A stretch of 64,000 bases of DNA from Aliidongia dinghuensis (GCF_014643535.1 NZ_BMJQ01000008.1:186001-250000); one strand, 5' to 3'; shown: positions 25,506 through 35,100, counted from the stretch's first letter. The notes: generated by a model from the sequence alone, not told the origin. Translations and numbers: made by a program.

Positions 25506-25877
25506 TCATTCGACTGGCGATCGGGCCCCGTCTGCTGCCCCGATCGCGATGTCGTGCCCGCCGACAATGCCCGTGGAGACCAAGGTTTCGAAATACTCGA
25601 CCTTCAGGTCGAAGGACTTGAGCAGCTTCTGGGTGCTCGGCTTCACGACCGCGTCGTCGAAATCGCCCTTCATGAAATGGCCGGCCGACGCAATGTCTTC
25701 CCAGAAGCTCATGACGACGAGTTCATTATCGATCCCCTTCACCTTTCGAGCCAGGGTGGCGCCCAGATGGCCTGGCAACTCGGCCATCTCGGCGAAGGTG
25801 GTTCTCCGGAGATGGTCCGCATAGGCGGCCAGCACCTCGTCTGAGCCAGCGACGGCCCGCCAGGAACGAATGATCAC
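25506..25877 (-). CDS. ABM-type (antibiotic biosynthesis monooxygenase-like) protein
   Basis: The 123-aa product starts (V)IIRSWRAVAGSDEVLAAYADHLRR (only its form matters: a beta strand ending RSW then a helix), followed by VVMSFWEDIASAGHF and VEYFETL. This is the ferredoxin-like ABM fold, in which members act as small heme-, quinone- or polyketide-modifying oxygenases or have unknown roles. I start at GTG 25877 because GGAGGAGA lies 9 bp upstream and the family usually begins at IIR; frames back to 25979 add arginine-rich residues. Confidence 0.7.
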   Translation of the reverse strand: MIIRSWRAVAGSDEVLAAYADHLRRTTFAEMAELPGHLGATLARKVKGIDNELVVMSFWEDIASAGHFMKGDFDDAVVKPSTQKLLKSFDLKVEYFETLVSTGIVGGHDIAIGAADGARSPVE

Positions 25878-26113
25878 GGGATGCTTTCTCCTCCGCATAT
25901 CTTTGGTGAGGTCCGGATTTCGAGATGGTCGTGAGTAGCTGCCGGAACGCGATAGCTGCCTGGGGCAGGGGCTGACCAATTGCTATGAGGCTCGCGACGT
26001 CTAAAACGGTCAAGACCGGCGCGATGAGCCTCCTGCAAGGCACGCTCGCAGAATCGTCAGGAATTCAGCCCTGTGCCGCCTCCATCGACCGAGCGAGTGA
26101 GCCAGGCGGCGCA

Positions 26114-29100
26114 TCACGCCGCCGATTGCCGGCGCTTGATGGCGCCAATCAGGTCGAAGTCTCCGCCGAGCACCGCCGCAAGCCGGCCCGATCGCCAGCC
26201 GCTGGCGATGTCGCGGACCAGCGGCGCCGGATCCTCGCGGTAACGTCGCACGATGGTGCTCGTCGCCGGCGAGGTCGCGAGCAGTTGAGCTGCCGCGGCG
26301 AACGCATCCGTCGCCGGCAGATCCTGGTCCGGCCCGGCGACCACGGTTACCCGGGCGGTGATGCGGCGCGCGCTGTCCGCCCCCTGATCATCCTCCAGCA
26401 CATGCAGGCCGCTTTCGGCCGAGAGCGTCCGGAAGGCGCCGAAGCCCGTGACGAGCAGGATCGGTGCAGCCTTGCCGGTGCGGGGCCCGAGTTCCTGCAG
26501 CTGCATGCGGCGCTTTTCCGCCCATTGGCGATACATGTCGGTGAGCCGGCTGGACCATTCGGACGCGTCGCCGCTTTCGCCGCCGATGTCGAGTGCCGGA
26601 TCGGCGCGCAGCAGCGCGTCGATCGGGGCATCGGCGGCCAAGTCGTCCATGCCCTGGCGCAGATTGTAGAGCTGCAGCGCCAGCCGTCCCGCCAGCTCGC
26701 GCGAGGCCCGGTCCGGGTGTCCGCTGGCTGCGGCATAGCGCTGGAACAGGCGGTCGGCTGTGCGTGCGGCCTCGCCGATGCGGTCCGCCAGTTCCAAGCC
26801 GGAAAAGACGTGATGACGATCATCGCGCGACCAGATCTCCGGGTCCGCGAGTGCCAGGCGGAGCGCATCGACCTTCGCCCTCCATGGATCGCCGGCAAGC
26901 TCGTCATCGATCTCCCGCCAGTACGCGGTCAGAGAGGCACGTTCGGCGCCGGAGCCGGTCGGGCGCAGCACGATCGACGGCAGCGCTAGGCTGCCATCGG
27001 CCTCGGGCTCCGTGGCGCTGCTCGCCGGCGGCTCGGCATCCGGATCGACGAACTCGACCTCGATCGCCTTGCCGTTGGAGCGGACGAAGAGGAACTGGTC
27101 GCCCGCCGGGAAACGATGCTCGACCAGGGTCGCGGCAAGCGGCGCCAACAGCTGCTGATCGATCGCGCGCTTCAGTGGGCGGGCGCCCATCTCGGGTGAG
27201 AAGCCTCGGTCGAGCAGGAATTCGATGGCCGAGGCCTCCCATTCGACCGCCCATGCCCGCTCACGCAGGCCGCGCCGCTCCTGAATGCGGGCGAGTTCCT
27301 TGTGCAGGATGCCGCGCATCAAGTCGCGCGACAGCGGTTGGAAGACGATGACCTTGTCCAGCCGGTTGACGAATTCCGGCCGGAACGTCTGGCCGACGGT
27401 GCGGAGCACCTGGTCATCGGTGAACGTGCCCGGATCGGGGCGGAACCCGAGCCCGCTGCCGCGATGGGCCGTCCCGCCCAGGTTGGAGGTCAGGATGATG
27501 ATGCAGTGGCGGAAATCCGCCACGGACCCGTTGGCGTCGCTCAGCCGGCCGTCGTCGAAGATCTGCAGGAACAGGTCCCAGCAATTCGGGTGCGCCTTCT
27601 CGAACTCGTCGAGCAGGACCACGGAGAAGGGCTGCTTGCGGATGCGGTCGATCAGCGACTCGCCGCCAACCTCGCCGCGCCGGCCGAGGATCTTCGATGT
27701 CGCCTCGACGGCCTGGAACTCGCTCATGTCGAGGCGAACCATGCGGTCGGGCGATCCGAACAGGAACTCTGCAAGCGTCTTGGCCAGTTCCGTCTTGCCG
27801 GTGCCGGTTGGCCCGGCGAACAGAAAGACGCCAATCGGGCGGCCCGGGTCGGTAAGGCCGGCTTTCAACATCGCGATGCGGTCGACCATCGCCTGGACCG
27901 CTTCGGCCTGGCCCATGACGCGGCGACCGAAGAACTCATGGATCTCGGCCAGATCGGCGCGCTGGCCGTTATCGAGAATGACGGTCGGCAGTCCGGAAAT
28001 CTGCGACAGGGTCGCAACGACGCTGCCGGCGGTGAGCACGGTCTCGCCGGCGGTAAGCGACCGGTTGGCGGCACGCTTCAGCAATTCCAGCACAACGCCC
28101 GGCAACTGGCTGCTCCCGAGATAATGCTGTGCCAGATCCATTGCCGCCGCCACAGCCGGTTCAGGCACTGTGAGACCGCTCTCCTCAGTGATGCGGCCGC
28201 CGACTTCCATGGCGAGCGCTGCCGTCTCGGCCTCATCCATCGGCTCAAGCGGCAGGATCTCCATCAGCGACCTCAATGAAGGTCGCGCCTGGAACAGGCG
28301 GGTTGCCGCCGCCTGGCTGCTTTCGCCGATGATGACAAGATTGCTGGCGGCGATCGCGGGCAGGATCTGGTCGAGAATGCTGGCCGATTGGCCCTTGTGG
28401 GTCCCGCTGTCCGCCATCTGGCCGAGGTCCTGCACGTACCACGCCAGCTTCCGGCGGGCATGCAGGGATTCGATGACCTTGCGGATGCGGCCTTCCAGCT
28501 GGCCGATATAGATCTGGTCCGCCATCAGCTCGTTGCCGCCGGCGGCGAAGACGGTCCAGCCGTCCTGCTGCAGCTGGTGGGCCAGCAATTTGACGAAAGC
28601 GGTCTTGCCGGTGCGCGGATCGCCGCAGACCAGTATCGAGCGCGGACGAGGCTGATGCACGGCCGCTGAGGCGGCCGCGAGCGGCTCCTGCCAGGCGGGC
28701 GGCAGCACCAATAGCGGATCGTGTTCGGCCGGATCCCAAAGCGCACCGACGGTGCTGAGAAAGTCCCGGTCGATCCGCGTGTCCCGCCAGTGGCTCAAGG
28801 CCACAAGCAGCTGGGCCGCGAACGGGTGCTGGATTTTCTGGAGAATGCCCACGACCGCGGCAACATCCAGGTCCGGCTTCTTGTCGAGAAGGTCGCCGAA
28901 GGCGGCGCGGTCGCCCAGTTCGGCACTGCGCGCGAAATAGTCGTGGATGAAGGCCGAGACCACGACGTTGCCCTGCCACCAGGGTGGCGCGCTGAATACC
29001 GCAGCGCCGACCGGCGGCCGCCGGTCGAGCGAGGTCAGGAACTGAAAGGCATACATCAGCACATAAGGCCGAGCGGCCGGCAGATGGCGAACGACCGGGT

Positions 29101-29533
29101 CTGCAAGTGATTGCCGCTCGGGCCGTTCGGCCAGCGCCAGAAAGGCGGCACAGGCGAGCGGCCAGTTCGCGCCCAGCGCATGCTGGCTCAAGAGCGCCAC
29201 CGTGGCGTCGGGACGCCGGAAGGCCGCGACGACGGCCTGGAATTCCGGCATATCCAGCAACTCGCGCGGATGGCCAACCTCCTCAGCAAGCGGCGACAGC
29301 GTTCGACTGAGCGCGGGCAGCGCGATGGCGAGCGGGGCCGGCGCGGGAGGCGGATCTGCGGTGTCGATCTGCGCGCTTATTACAGGCGGTTGCGGTGGCG
29401 GCTCAGGGGCGGGCGCCGCCGTGTCGCCGATCTCGAAGCGAGATGGCGAGCCGAGCTTCAGGCGAAGCAGGATGAGACAAGACGCAACGCCCGCCAGCGC
29501 GCCCGCGACGATGCTCGCAAGAATGTTCGACAT
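26114..29533 (-). CDS. Membrane-anchored Clp-like double AAA+ ATPase with C-terminal PCRF-like domain
   Basis: The 1139-aa protein starts with one membrane helix (residues 5-24) and a proline-rich linker (36-68), then an alpha-helical region in place of the usual Clp N-domain. AAA1 has Walker A GDPRTGKT (304-311), but its Walker B region reads WYVQDLGQM and lacks the usual acidic pair. AAA2 is Clp/HSP100-like: GPTGTGKT (574-581), LLDEFEKAH (640-648), LTSNLGG, and the sensor-2 GARPLKRAI (784-792). Residues about 870-1070 look like a bacterial release-factor PCRF domain, with LDIGGESGDASEWSSRLTDMY, AEKRRMQLQEL, then VTGFGAFRTLSAESGLHVLE; no GGQ domain follows. It stands alone on this strand. 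A membrane-tethered unfoldase linked to ribosomes is a guess. Confidence 0.8.
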   Translation of the reverse strand: MSNILASIVAGALAGVASCLILLRLKLGSPSRFEIGDTAAPAPEPPPQPPVISAQIDTADPPPAPAPLAIALPALSRTLSPLAEEVGHPRELLDMPEFQAVVAAFRRPDATVALLSQHALGANWPLACAAFLALAERPERQSLADPVVRHLPAARPYVLMYAFQFLTSLDRRPPVGAAVFSAPPWWQGNVVVSAFIHDYFARSAELGDRAAFGDLLDKKPDLDVAAVVGILQKIQHPFAAQLLVALSHWRDTRIDRDFLSTVGALWDPAEHDPLLVLPPAWQEPLAAASAAVHQPRPRSILVCGDPRTGKTAFVKLLAHQLQQDGWTVFAAGGNELMADQIYIGQLEGRIRKVIESLHARRKLAWYVQDLGQMADSGTHKGQSASILDQILPAIAASNLVIIGESSQAAATRLFQARPSLRSLMEILPLEPMDEAETAALAMEVGGRITEESGLTVPEPAVAAAMDLAQHYLGSSQLPGVVLELLKRAANRSLTAGETVLTAGSVVATLSQISGLPTVILDNGQRADLAEIHEFFGRRVMGQAEAVQAMVDRIAMLKAGLTDPGRPIGVFLFAGPTGTGKTELAKTLAEFLFGSPDRMVRLDMSEFQAVEATSKILGRRGEVGGESLIDRIRKQPFSVVLLDEFEKAHPNCWDLFLQIFDDGRLSDANGSVADFRHCIIILTSNLGGTAHRGSGLGFRPDPGTFTDDQVLRTVGQTFRPEFVNRLDKVIVFQPLSRDLMRGILHKELARIQERRGLRERAWAVEWEASAIEFLLDRGFSPEMGARPLKRAIDQQLLAPLAATLVEHRFPAGDQFLFVRSNGKAIEVEFVDPDAEPPASSATEPEADGSLALPSIVLRPTGSGAERASLTAYWREIDDELAGDPWRAKVDALRLALADPEIWSRDDRHHVFSGLELADRIGEAARTADRLFQRYAAASGHPDRASRELAGRLALQLYNLRQGMDDLAADAPIDALLRADPALDIGGESGDASEWSSRLTDMYRQWAEKRRMQLQELGPRTGKAAPILLVTGFGAFRTLSAESGLHVLEDDQGADSARRITARVTVVAGPDQDLPATDAFAAAAQLLATSPATSTIVRRYREDPAPLVRDIASGWRSGRLAAVLGGDFDLIGAIKRRQSAA

Positions 29534-29636
29534 GCCGTTGCCTTTTGCCGACCAGCTGCTCCGCTGCTACGGAACCAGCAAAGCGGCCGGTTTGACAAGT
29601 GCAGGCTGATCGGATCGGCGATTTTCAACCGATTGC

Positions 29637-30530
29637 TCACGCGGCGCCGCGCTCCGTCCGTGTCTCGATCGCGTGCACGACGGCGGCCATGTCGAGCGCG
29701 CCGTGGCCCAAGGCCAGGGTCTCGCCGTAGAGGGCGTGGCTCACGTCGAGCAGCGGTGAGGCGATGTGCGCCGTCCGGGCTGCCTCGGCGACCAGCCGGC
29801 TGTTCTTCAGCACGTCGGTGATCGCCGCCTGGACCGAGAAGTCGTGGGCGACGAGCTTGCCGAGCTTCACGCGCGACACGGCGCTCGCCATCGGGCCGGC
29901 ATCGAGCACGGCCGTGAAGCGGGCGAGGTCGAGCCCGTGCCGGTCGGCGAAATGAAACGCCTCGGCCAGGCCCGTCACCATGGTGATGAGGAACAGGTTG
30001 ACCGCGAGCTTCATGGTGAGCGCCGTCGGCACCGGCCCGCACACGACCGTCTCCCGGCACATGGGTGCCAGCAGCGGCCGCACGGCCTCGACCGCCGCCG
30101 GATCGCCCGCCAGCATGGCGACGAGCTCGCCCGCCTCGGCGGGCTTGCGCGAGCCGGAGACCGGCGCCTCCACATAGCGGCCGCCGGCCGCGACAATGTC
30201 GGCCTCGAGCGCACGCGAATAAGCAGGCTCGGTCGTGCCCATGTGGACGATCGTGCGGTCCGCGACGGTCGGCTCGAACGCGTCCGTGCCGCGGCTGAGG
30301 ACGGCGTCGATCGCGGCCCCGTCCGCCAGCATCAGGATAACGGTGCGCGCCCGCTCGAACAGTGCTGCCTTGGTCGCCGCCACCTCGGCCCCGGCGGCAC
30401 GGACGGGCTCGGTCTTGCCGGCCGACCGGTTCCAGACGAGGAGCGGCGTGCCGGCCTTGGCCAGATCCCTGGCGAGATTGAGCGCCATGGCCTCGCCCAT
30501 GTTGCCGAGCCCGATGAAGCCGATGGTCAT
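29637..30530 (-). CDS. 3-hydroxyisobutyrate dehydrogenase-family NAD(P) oxidoreductase
   Basis: The 297-aa protein has the N-terminal Rossmann motif GFIGLGNMG (residues 4-12), the substrate loop [12 protein letters not shown], and the catalytic lysine in [11 protein letters not shown]. These are signatures of the beta-hydroxyacid dehydrogenase family (3-hydroxyisobutyrate, tartronate semialdehyde and glyoxylate reductases). GGAGGTTCCC precedes the ATG at 30530. It is followed upstream by an alpha/beta hydrolase gene on the same strand. The precise hydroxyacid is not determinable. Confidence 0.85.
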   Translation of the reverse strand: MTIGFIGLGNMGEAMALNLARDLAKAGTPLLVWNRSAGKTEPVRAAGAEVAATKAALFERARTVILMLADGAAIDAVLSRGTDAFEPTVADRTIVHMGTTEPAYSRALEADIVAAGGRYVEAPVSGSRKPAEAGELVAMLAGDPAAVEAVRPLLAPMCRETVVCGPVPTALTMKLAVNLFLITMVTGLAEAFHFADRHGLDLARFTAVLDAGPMASAVSRVKLGKLVAHDFSVQAAITDVLKNSRLVAEAARTAHIASPLLDVSHALYGETLALGHGALDMAAVVHAIETRTERGAA

Positions 30531-30637
30531 GGGAACCTCCCTTGCCGTGCGTCGCGATGCTAGGCCCGGCGGCAGGGGCGGTCTTGAAGGCTTGTGCGAG
30601 GGCACGCGTGATGCCCTCGCACGGCATCGAGGCCCTG

Positions 30638-31414
30638 CTAGCCCCGGCCGGCCGCGGCCAGGATCAGGTCGGCGATCTCCTTCGGGTGCGAGATCATCGA
30701 GAGATGGCTCGCCGGCACCTCGATGGTCTTGGCGTGCATGCGCTTGGCCAGGAACCGCTCGAACTCGGGCGAAATCGTCTGGTCCTGGGTCGAGACCGCG
30801 TAGAACGTCGGCTTGTCGTGCCACGCGGCGGCGTCCGTCCGCTCGGCGAACAAGCTGGCCGCGGTCGGCTGCTGCGTCGCGTAGAGCGCGAGCGCCCGCT
30901 TGGCCGGGACGTCGCCGGCGAAGTACTTGAGGTAGGCGTCCTCGCTCAGCACCGTCAGGCCGTCGTGATTCTCGACCCCGGCGCGCGCCGGCGTGTTCGG
31001 GAACTTGGCCTGCAGCGCCGGGAAGTCCTCGCCGGCGTCGGGTGCCCGCGCCGCGACATAGACGAGCGACGTCACCTTCGGGTCGGTGCCGACTTCGCTC
31101 ACGAGCGTGCCCGACCAGGAATGGCCGACCAGCACGGTCGGGCCGTCCTGCTGCGCCAGAGCCCATTTGGTCGCTTTGACCGCGTCGGCGAGCGAGATCA
31201 GCGGGTTCTGCACGGACGTGACATGCAGGCCCGCGGCCTGCAGCCGGGCAATCACGTCGCCCCAGCTCGAGCCGTCGGCCCAGGCGCCGTGCACCAGCAC
31301 GACGTTGCGCACCATCGGCGGCTTCGCGGCGGCCGCCGTCGAGGCGTCAGCCGCGAAGGCGTGTGCCGAAACCATGGTCATGGCGGCGGCGGCCAGAATG
31401 CCAAAACTCTTCAT
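30638..31414 (-). CDS. Exported alpha/beta hydrolase
   Basis: A 258-aa protein with a signal peptide ([21 protein letters not shown]) and an alpha/beta hydrolase fold: [14 protein letters not shown] (oxyanion), nucleophile elbow VGHSWSG, a late acid in [11 protein letters not shown] and the catalytic His in [10 protein letters not shown]. It resembles the salicylate esterase/EstC-type branch. I start at ATG 31414 with GAGG nine bp before it; an ATG at 31429 adds five residues before the signal. It is divergent from an ECF sigma gene with a palindromic region between them. Confidence 0.82.
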   Translation of the reverse strand: MKSFGILAAAAMTMVSAHAFAADASTAAAAKPPMVRNVVLVHGAWADGSSWGDVIARLQAAGLHVTSVQNPLISLADAVKATKWALAQQDGPTVLVGHSWSGTLVSEVGTDPKVTSLVYVAARAPDAGEDFPALQAKFPNTPARAGVENHDGLTVLSEDAYLKYFAGDVPAKRALALYATQQPTAASLFAERTDAAAWHDKPTFYAVSTQDQTISPEFERFLAKRMHAKTIEVPASHLSMISHPKEIADLILAAAGRG

Positions 31415-31523
31415 GTCAGCGAACCTCATCATCAGTCGATTGCATCGGAGCACGTCGCTCTCCTGATGGTTTTCGGTGCAGTGCGGCCGATTGAAACAGC
31501 GCTCACGGTGATGTGATCGGCCG

Positions 31524-31551
31524 GGGGCAGCCCGAAAAATTTCGCCGCCCC
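31524..31551. repeat. Nested inverted repeat between hydrolase and sigma factor genes
   Basis: GGGGC (31524-31528) pairs with GCCCC (31547-31551), and inside them CGAAA-AA-TTTCG (31533-31544) is a perfect palindrome. It lies immediately upstream of the sigma-factor promoter-like motif. Confidence 0.5.
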
Positions 31552-31553
31552 AT

Positions 31554-31579
31554 GTAACGACCGTCCCGCTTTGGGCGAA
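31554..31579 (+). promoter_or_regulatory. SigF-like ECF promoter (GTAACG-N16-CGAA)
   Basis: GTAACG (31554-31559) and CGAA (31576-31579) are exactly 16 bp apart, matching within one base the GTAACC-N16-CGAA consensus I recall for Caulobacter SigF. It would allow autoregulation of the sigma gene. Its start site would fall at about 31586-31588, almost on the ATG at 31589, so the mRNA would be nearly leaderless. Confidence 0.5.
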
Positions 31580-31588
31580 CGAGGGTTC

Positions 31589-32173
31589 ATGGATACGCGC
31601 GAACAGATCTGGGCCGAGGCCATGCGCGCCGAGCGTCGTGGCGACGCCGCGGCCTACGGGCGCCTGCTGGAAGAGGTGGCCGACGTCTTGCGCCGCCTGA
31701 TCCGCGGCCGGCTTGCCCGGCGCGGGATGGGCGTGCACGAGGCGGAGGACCTGGTGCAGGAAGTGCTGATCGGCCTTCACACCAAGCGGCATACCTGGGA
31801 TCCGGAGCGGCCGTTCTTGCCGTGGCTGCACGCGATCGTCCGCTACAAGCTGATGGATGCCGGGCGCCGGTCGCGGCGCGAAGCGCGCTATCTGAGCGAC
31901 CTGCCGATCGAGGAATGGTCCGACCTGCTTGCCGCCCCGGCGGAAGATCCCGATCGCGCGCTCGTCGACGTCGACCGCCATGTGGCGGCGCTGCCGATGG
32001 GCCAGCGCGCGGTCGTGCAGGCGCTCGCGATCGAGGGGGCAACGGTGCGTGCGACGGCGGAGCGGCTCGGCACCAGCGAGGGCGCGATCCGCGTCACACT
32101 CCATCGCGCGCTGCGGCGTCTCGCCGCCGCGGCGAACCTCGAACAGGCCGTGCCGATCAGGGGGAAAGCATGA
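31589..32173 (+). CDS. ECF sigma factor, SigF-like
   Basis: The 194-aa sigma factor has region 2 (AEDLVQEVLIGLHTKRHTWD, with FLPWLHAIVRYKLMDAGRR) and region 4 (LPMGQRAVVQALAIEG through GTSEGAIRVTLHRALRRL). ATG 31589 has GAGGG upstream. The next gene, starting within its stop codon (ATGA), encodes a DUF1109/NrsF protein, the usual membrane anti-sigma partner of SigF-type factors. The pair likely answers to heavy-metal or oxidative stress, as in Caulobacter; that is from the family, not from this sequence. Confidence 0.9.
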   Translation: MDTREQIWAEAMRAERRGDAAAYGRLLEEVADVLRRLIRGRLARRGMGVHEAEDLVQEVLIGLHTKRHTWDPERPFLPWLHAIVRYKLMDAGRRSRREARYLSDLPIEEWSDLLAAPAEDPDRALVDVDRHVAALPMGQRAVVQALAIEGATVRATAERLGTSEGAIRVTLHRALRRLAAAANLEQAVPIRGKA

Positions 32174-32835
32174 GCCGGCCTGAGACGGATCGCCTGATCC
32201 GCGACCTCGCCCGCGAGGCCGGTGCGCCGCCGCGGGCGCGGTTCTTGTCGATGCGCTGGCTGCTGCCGATCGCTGTGCTGTCGCTCGGCGTTGCGATCGC
32301 CCTGGTCTTCCTGCTGTTCGGCGTCAGCGCCCAGCTGCCGGGGACGGTGCAGGGCGCACCGTTCTTGCACAAGGTCGCAAGCGCACTCGCGCTGGCTGCC
32401 GGCGGCTTCCTGCTGGCGCGCGACGCGGTGCGGCCCGGGGGCGAGGAGTGGGGCAACGGGTGGGGCTCGGGGCGCTGGCTGCCGGCACTGCTGCCCGGTG
32501 CGGCGCTGCTGCTCATCGGTGGCGTCACGGACGAGTCGGGGCTGTCGTCGTTCGGGCGATCGGACGTTTCGGTGCCGATCTGCGTCGGCGCGATCGTGCT
32601 CGTCTCGCTGCCCGCGCTGGGCCTGATCCTGGCGGCACTCCGGAGCGGTGCTGCAACCCGGCCGGGCCGGGCCGGGGCTGCCGCCGGCCTGCTGGCCGGT
32701 GCGCTTGGGGCCGCGGCCTATGCGCTCGCCTGCAAGAACGACGGCGGCCTGTTCGTCGCCATCTGGTACACTACGGCGATTGCGCTCGTCGCCGGCCTCG
32801 GAGCTGTCGTCGGCCGGCGCACGCTCGCCTGGTGA
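32170..32835 (+). CDS. DUF1109/NrsF-type anti-sigma membrane protein
   Basis: A 221-aa protein with a short cytoplasmic start (MSRPETDRLIRDLAREAG) and six hydrophobic helices, including LLPIAVLSLGVAIALVFLLF and a C-terminal AIALVAGLGAVVG. This is the DUF1109 (NrsF) layout. It carries Cys in VPICVGAIV and ALACKNDG, possible sensing residues. The gene overlaps the sigma factor by 4 bp, so the two are translationally coupled. It would hold the sigma factor at the membrane until stress. Confidence 0.85.
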   Translation: MSRPETDRLIRDLAREAGAPPRARFLSMRWLLPIAVLSLGVAIALVFLLFGVSAQLPGTVQGAPFLHKVASALALAAGGFLLARDAVRPGGEEWGNGWGSGRWLPALLPGAALLLIGGVTDESGLSSFGRSDVSVPICVGAIVLVSLPALGLILAALRSGAATRPGRAGAAAGLLAGALGAAAYALACKNDGGLFVAIWYTTAIALVAGLGAVVGRRTLAW

Positions 32836-32851
32836 GTTGGCTGCCGGCCCC

Positions 32852-32896
32852 GTGAAACTCGAGTGGGTGAAACTCGAGTGGGCGAAACCCGGGTGG
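32852..32896. repeat. Tandem repeat, three 15-bp units
   Basis: Three head-to-tail units: GTGAAACTCGAGTGG twice, then GCGAAACCCGGGTGG with three changes. They lie in the gap after the DUF1109 stop and before the serine dehydratase gene. Confidence 0.85.
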
Positions 32897-32958
32897 CCGG
32901 CGCGATCGCAAGGTGCTACCTAGCGTGCCCTGTCGGGTAACGCAGGACTTGGGTCAGA

Positions 32959-34362
32959 ATGCCGCGCAGTTCGAAGAACCATAAAACCACAGCGCCGTTC
33001 GTCAGCGTTTTCGACCTGTTCCGGATCGGCATCGGTCCGTCGAGCTCGCACACGGTCGGCCCGATGCGCGCCGCCGGCGATTTCCTGCGGTGGAGCGGCG
33101 AGCGGATCGATTGGCGCGCCGTGGATGCGGTCTCCTGCGATCTCTATGGCTCGCTGGCACTCACCGGCGTCGGGCACGGCACGGATGTCGCGGTCACGGC
33201 CGGTCTCTCGGGTGCCGCGCCCGAAACTGTGGATCCGGACGATTTGCCGCGGCTCGTGGATCGGGCGAGAACGACCGGGCGCATTCGGGTTGCCGATGTC
33301 GAGATCGGCTTCGATCCTGCGAACGCCATCATCTTCCACAAACTGGAATTCCTGCCGGGCCACCCGAACGGGCTCACGTTCCATCTGTGGCGGCACGGCG
33401 AACCTGTGCTCAGCCGCACCTACTATTCCGTCGGCGGGGGCTTCATCCGCGCCGAGGGTGATGAGGCGGCCGATGCGACGGCGGGGCCGGCCGTGCCGTT
33501 CGTGTTCCGCTCGTCGGAGGAGCTCCTGGCGCTCAGCGAGCGGGAGCAACGGTCGATCGCCGAGCTTGCCCGCGCCAACGAGGCCGCACTCCGGTCGGCG
33601 GCCGAGATCGAGGACGGCTTGAACCGGATCTGGACCGCCATGCGGCAATGCGTCGAGCGCGGGTTGCGCGGCAGCGGCACCCTGCCGGGCGGCCTTGCGG
33701 TCAAGCGCCGGGCGGCCGGGCTCCATGCCGCGCTCATCGAGCGCGACAGCGTCGACCAGGGCGATCCGCTGCGCGCCATGGAATGGGTCAATCTCTATGC
33801 GCTCGCGGTCAACGAGGAGAACGCTGCCGGCGGGCGGGTGGTGACCGCGCCGACCAACGGGGCGGCCGGCATCATTCCGGCCGTGCTGCATTACTACGAC
33901 CGGTTCGTGACCGGCGCGTCGCAGGCCGGCATCCACACGTTCCTGCTGACCGCGGCAGCGATCGGCTCGATCATCAAGCGCAACGCGTCCATCTCCGGCG
34001 CCGATGTCGGCTGCCAAGGTGAGGTCGGCTCCGCCTCGGCGATGGCAGCCGCCGGCCTGGCGGCGGCGCTCGGCGGCTCGCCGCGGCAGGTCGAGAACGC
34101 GGCCGAGATCGCGCTCGAGCATAATCTCGGCCTGACCTGCGACCCGATCGGCGGCCTCGTACAAATCCCGTGCATCGAGCGGAACGCCGTCGCCTCGGTC
34201 AAGGCGGTGAACGCGGCGCGGCTGGCGCTGCACGGCGACGGCACGCACCGGGTGTCGCTCGACCAGGCGATCGAGACCATGCGCCAGACCGGGCGCGACA
34301 TGAAGCGGAAGTACAAGGAAACCTCGACCGGCGGCCTCGCGGTCAACGTGCCGGAGTGCTGA
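32959..34362 (+). CDS. sdaA: L-serine dehydratase, first copy
   Basis: The 467-aa protein is a single-chain iron-sulfur L-serine dehydratase. [21 protein letters not shown] is the N-terminal serine-binding signature, and the C-terminal half has [20 protein letters not shown]. The three cluster cysteines are in [19 protein letters not shown] and IPCIERNAV. It converts L-serine to pyruvate and ammonia. It stands outside the betaine operon, unlike the related copy at 42389-43774, and no regulator is next to it except downstream genes. Start ATG 32959 has only a weak ribosome site. Confidence 0.92.
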   Translation: MPRSSKNHKTTAPFVSVFDLFRIGIGPSSSHTVGPMRAAGDFLRWSGERIDWRAVDAVSCDLYGSLALTGVGHGTDVAVTAGLSGAAPETVDPDDLPRLVDRARTTGRIRVADVEIGFDPANAIIFHKLEFLPGHPNGLTFHLWRHGEPVLSRTYYSVGGGFIRAEGDEAADATAGPAVPFVFRSSEELLALSEREQRSIAELARANEAALRSAAEIEDGLNRIWTAMRQCVERGLRGSGTLPGGLAVKRRAAGLHAALIERDSVDQGDPLRAMEWVNLYALAVNEENAAGGRVVTAPTNGAAGIIPAVLHYYDRFVTGASQAGIHTFLLTAAAIGSIIKRNASISGADVGCQGEVGSASAMAAAGLAAALGGSPRQVENAAEIALEHNLGLTCDPIGGLVQIPCIERNAVASVKAVNAARLALHGDGTHRVSLDQAIETMRQTGRDMKRKYKETSTGGLAVNVPEC

Positions 34363-34411
34363 GCGGCGACTGAGCGACCGGGGATGCTTCCCGAGTCGCT
34401 ATGTTCATGAT

Positions 34412-35035
34412 ATGTTCTATGACATGTTGGCTGTCAAACATCGTCCTGAACAACTCTGGTTGCCCGGCCTCGGCGGGGACCCGACCGACGGGCTGTTCTT
34501 CGCGCTCCTGCCTGAGCCATCGGCCGCTCGCCGAACGACAGAGATTGCCGATCGCCTGCGTGGGCTTCATGGCTTGAAAGGCTCGCCGCTTGCGGCCGAC
34601 CGATTCCATGTCTCGCTGCATAACCTCGGCGCCTATGCCGGGCCGCCGCCGGAAGAGGTGGTCGCGCGGGCGTGCGCGGCTGCCGCCAGCGTCGTGGCTG
34701 AGCCGTTCGGCGTCCTCTTCGATCGGGCCGGCAGCTTCATCGGCCGAAAGGCCAAGCTGCCGTTCGTGTTGCGCAGCGACGAGCCGCTGCTGCCGCTGAT
34801 GGCGTTTTACCAGACGCTGGGCGAGGCGCTGGCGCGTCACGGCCTCGGCCGCTGGGTTCAGCGCTCATTCACGCCGCACCTGACCCTGCTCTACGATGCG
34901 CGCTATGTCGACACGAGCGCCGTCGAGCCTGTGCGCTGGACGGTCCATGAGTTCGTGCTGATCCGCAGCCGGCTCGGCAAGACGGTCCATATCCCGCTCG
35001 GCCGCTGGTCGTTGCGAGGAGGCGCCACGGACTGA
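34412..35035 (+). CDS. 2'-5' RNA ligase / 2H phosphoesterase family protein
   Basis: A 207-aa protein with the two histidine motifs of the 2H superfamily: RFHVSLHNLG (H-x-S, near residue 66) and SFTPHLTLLY (H-x-T, near residue 152). It resembles ThpR cyclic phosphodiesterases, which act on RNA 2',3'-cyclic ends. The start may be ATG 34412 or ATG 34424; neither has a clear ribosome site. It lies between serine dehydratase and an XRE regulator with its own operator. Confidence 0.82.
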   Translation: MFYDMLAVKHRPEQLWLPGLGGDPTDGLFFALLPEPSAARRTTEIADRLRGLHGLKGSPLAADRFHVSLHNLGAYAGPPPEEVVARACAAAASVVAEPFGVLFDRAGSFIGRKAKLPFVLRSDEPLLPLMAFYQTLGEALARHGLGRWVQRSFTPHLTLLYDARYVDTSAVEPVRWTVHEFVLIRSRLGKTVHIPLGRWSLRGGATD

Positions 35036-35060
35036 TAGCTGGCACTTGCGCCCGGCAGCG

Positions 35061-35100
35061 TCGTCTACTAAAAGAAACGTATGGATACTTTAGTAGACGA
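35061..35100. promoter_or_regulatory. 12-bp palindrome spanning the start codon of the XRE-cupin gene
   Basis: TCGTCTACTAAA (35061-35072) and TTTAGTAGACGA (35089-35100) are perfect inverted arms 16 bp apart. The ATG of the regulator (35081) lies between them, so the right arm is coding. A dimer bound here would block transcription or initiation. Confidence 0.75.

Noticed and set aside
25878..26113. A gene between the ABM and Clp-like genes
   Set aside because: Only short frames without starts or family features; a weak GCCGCCT/AGGCGGC repeat was seen but has a very long loop.
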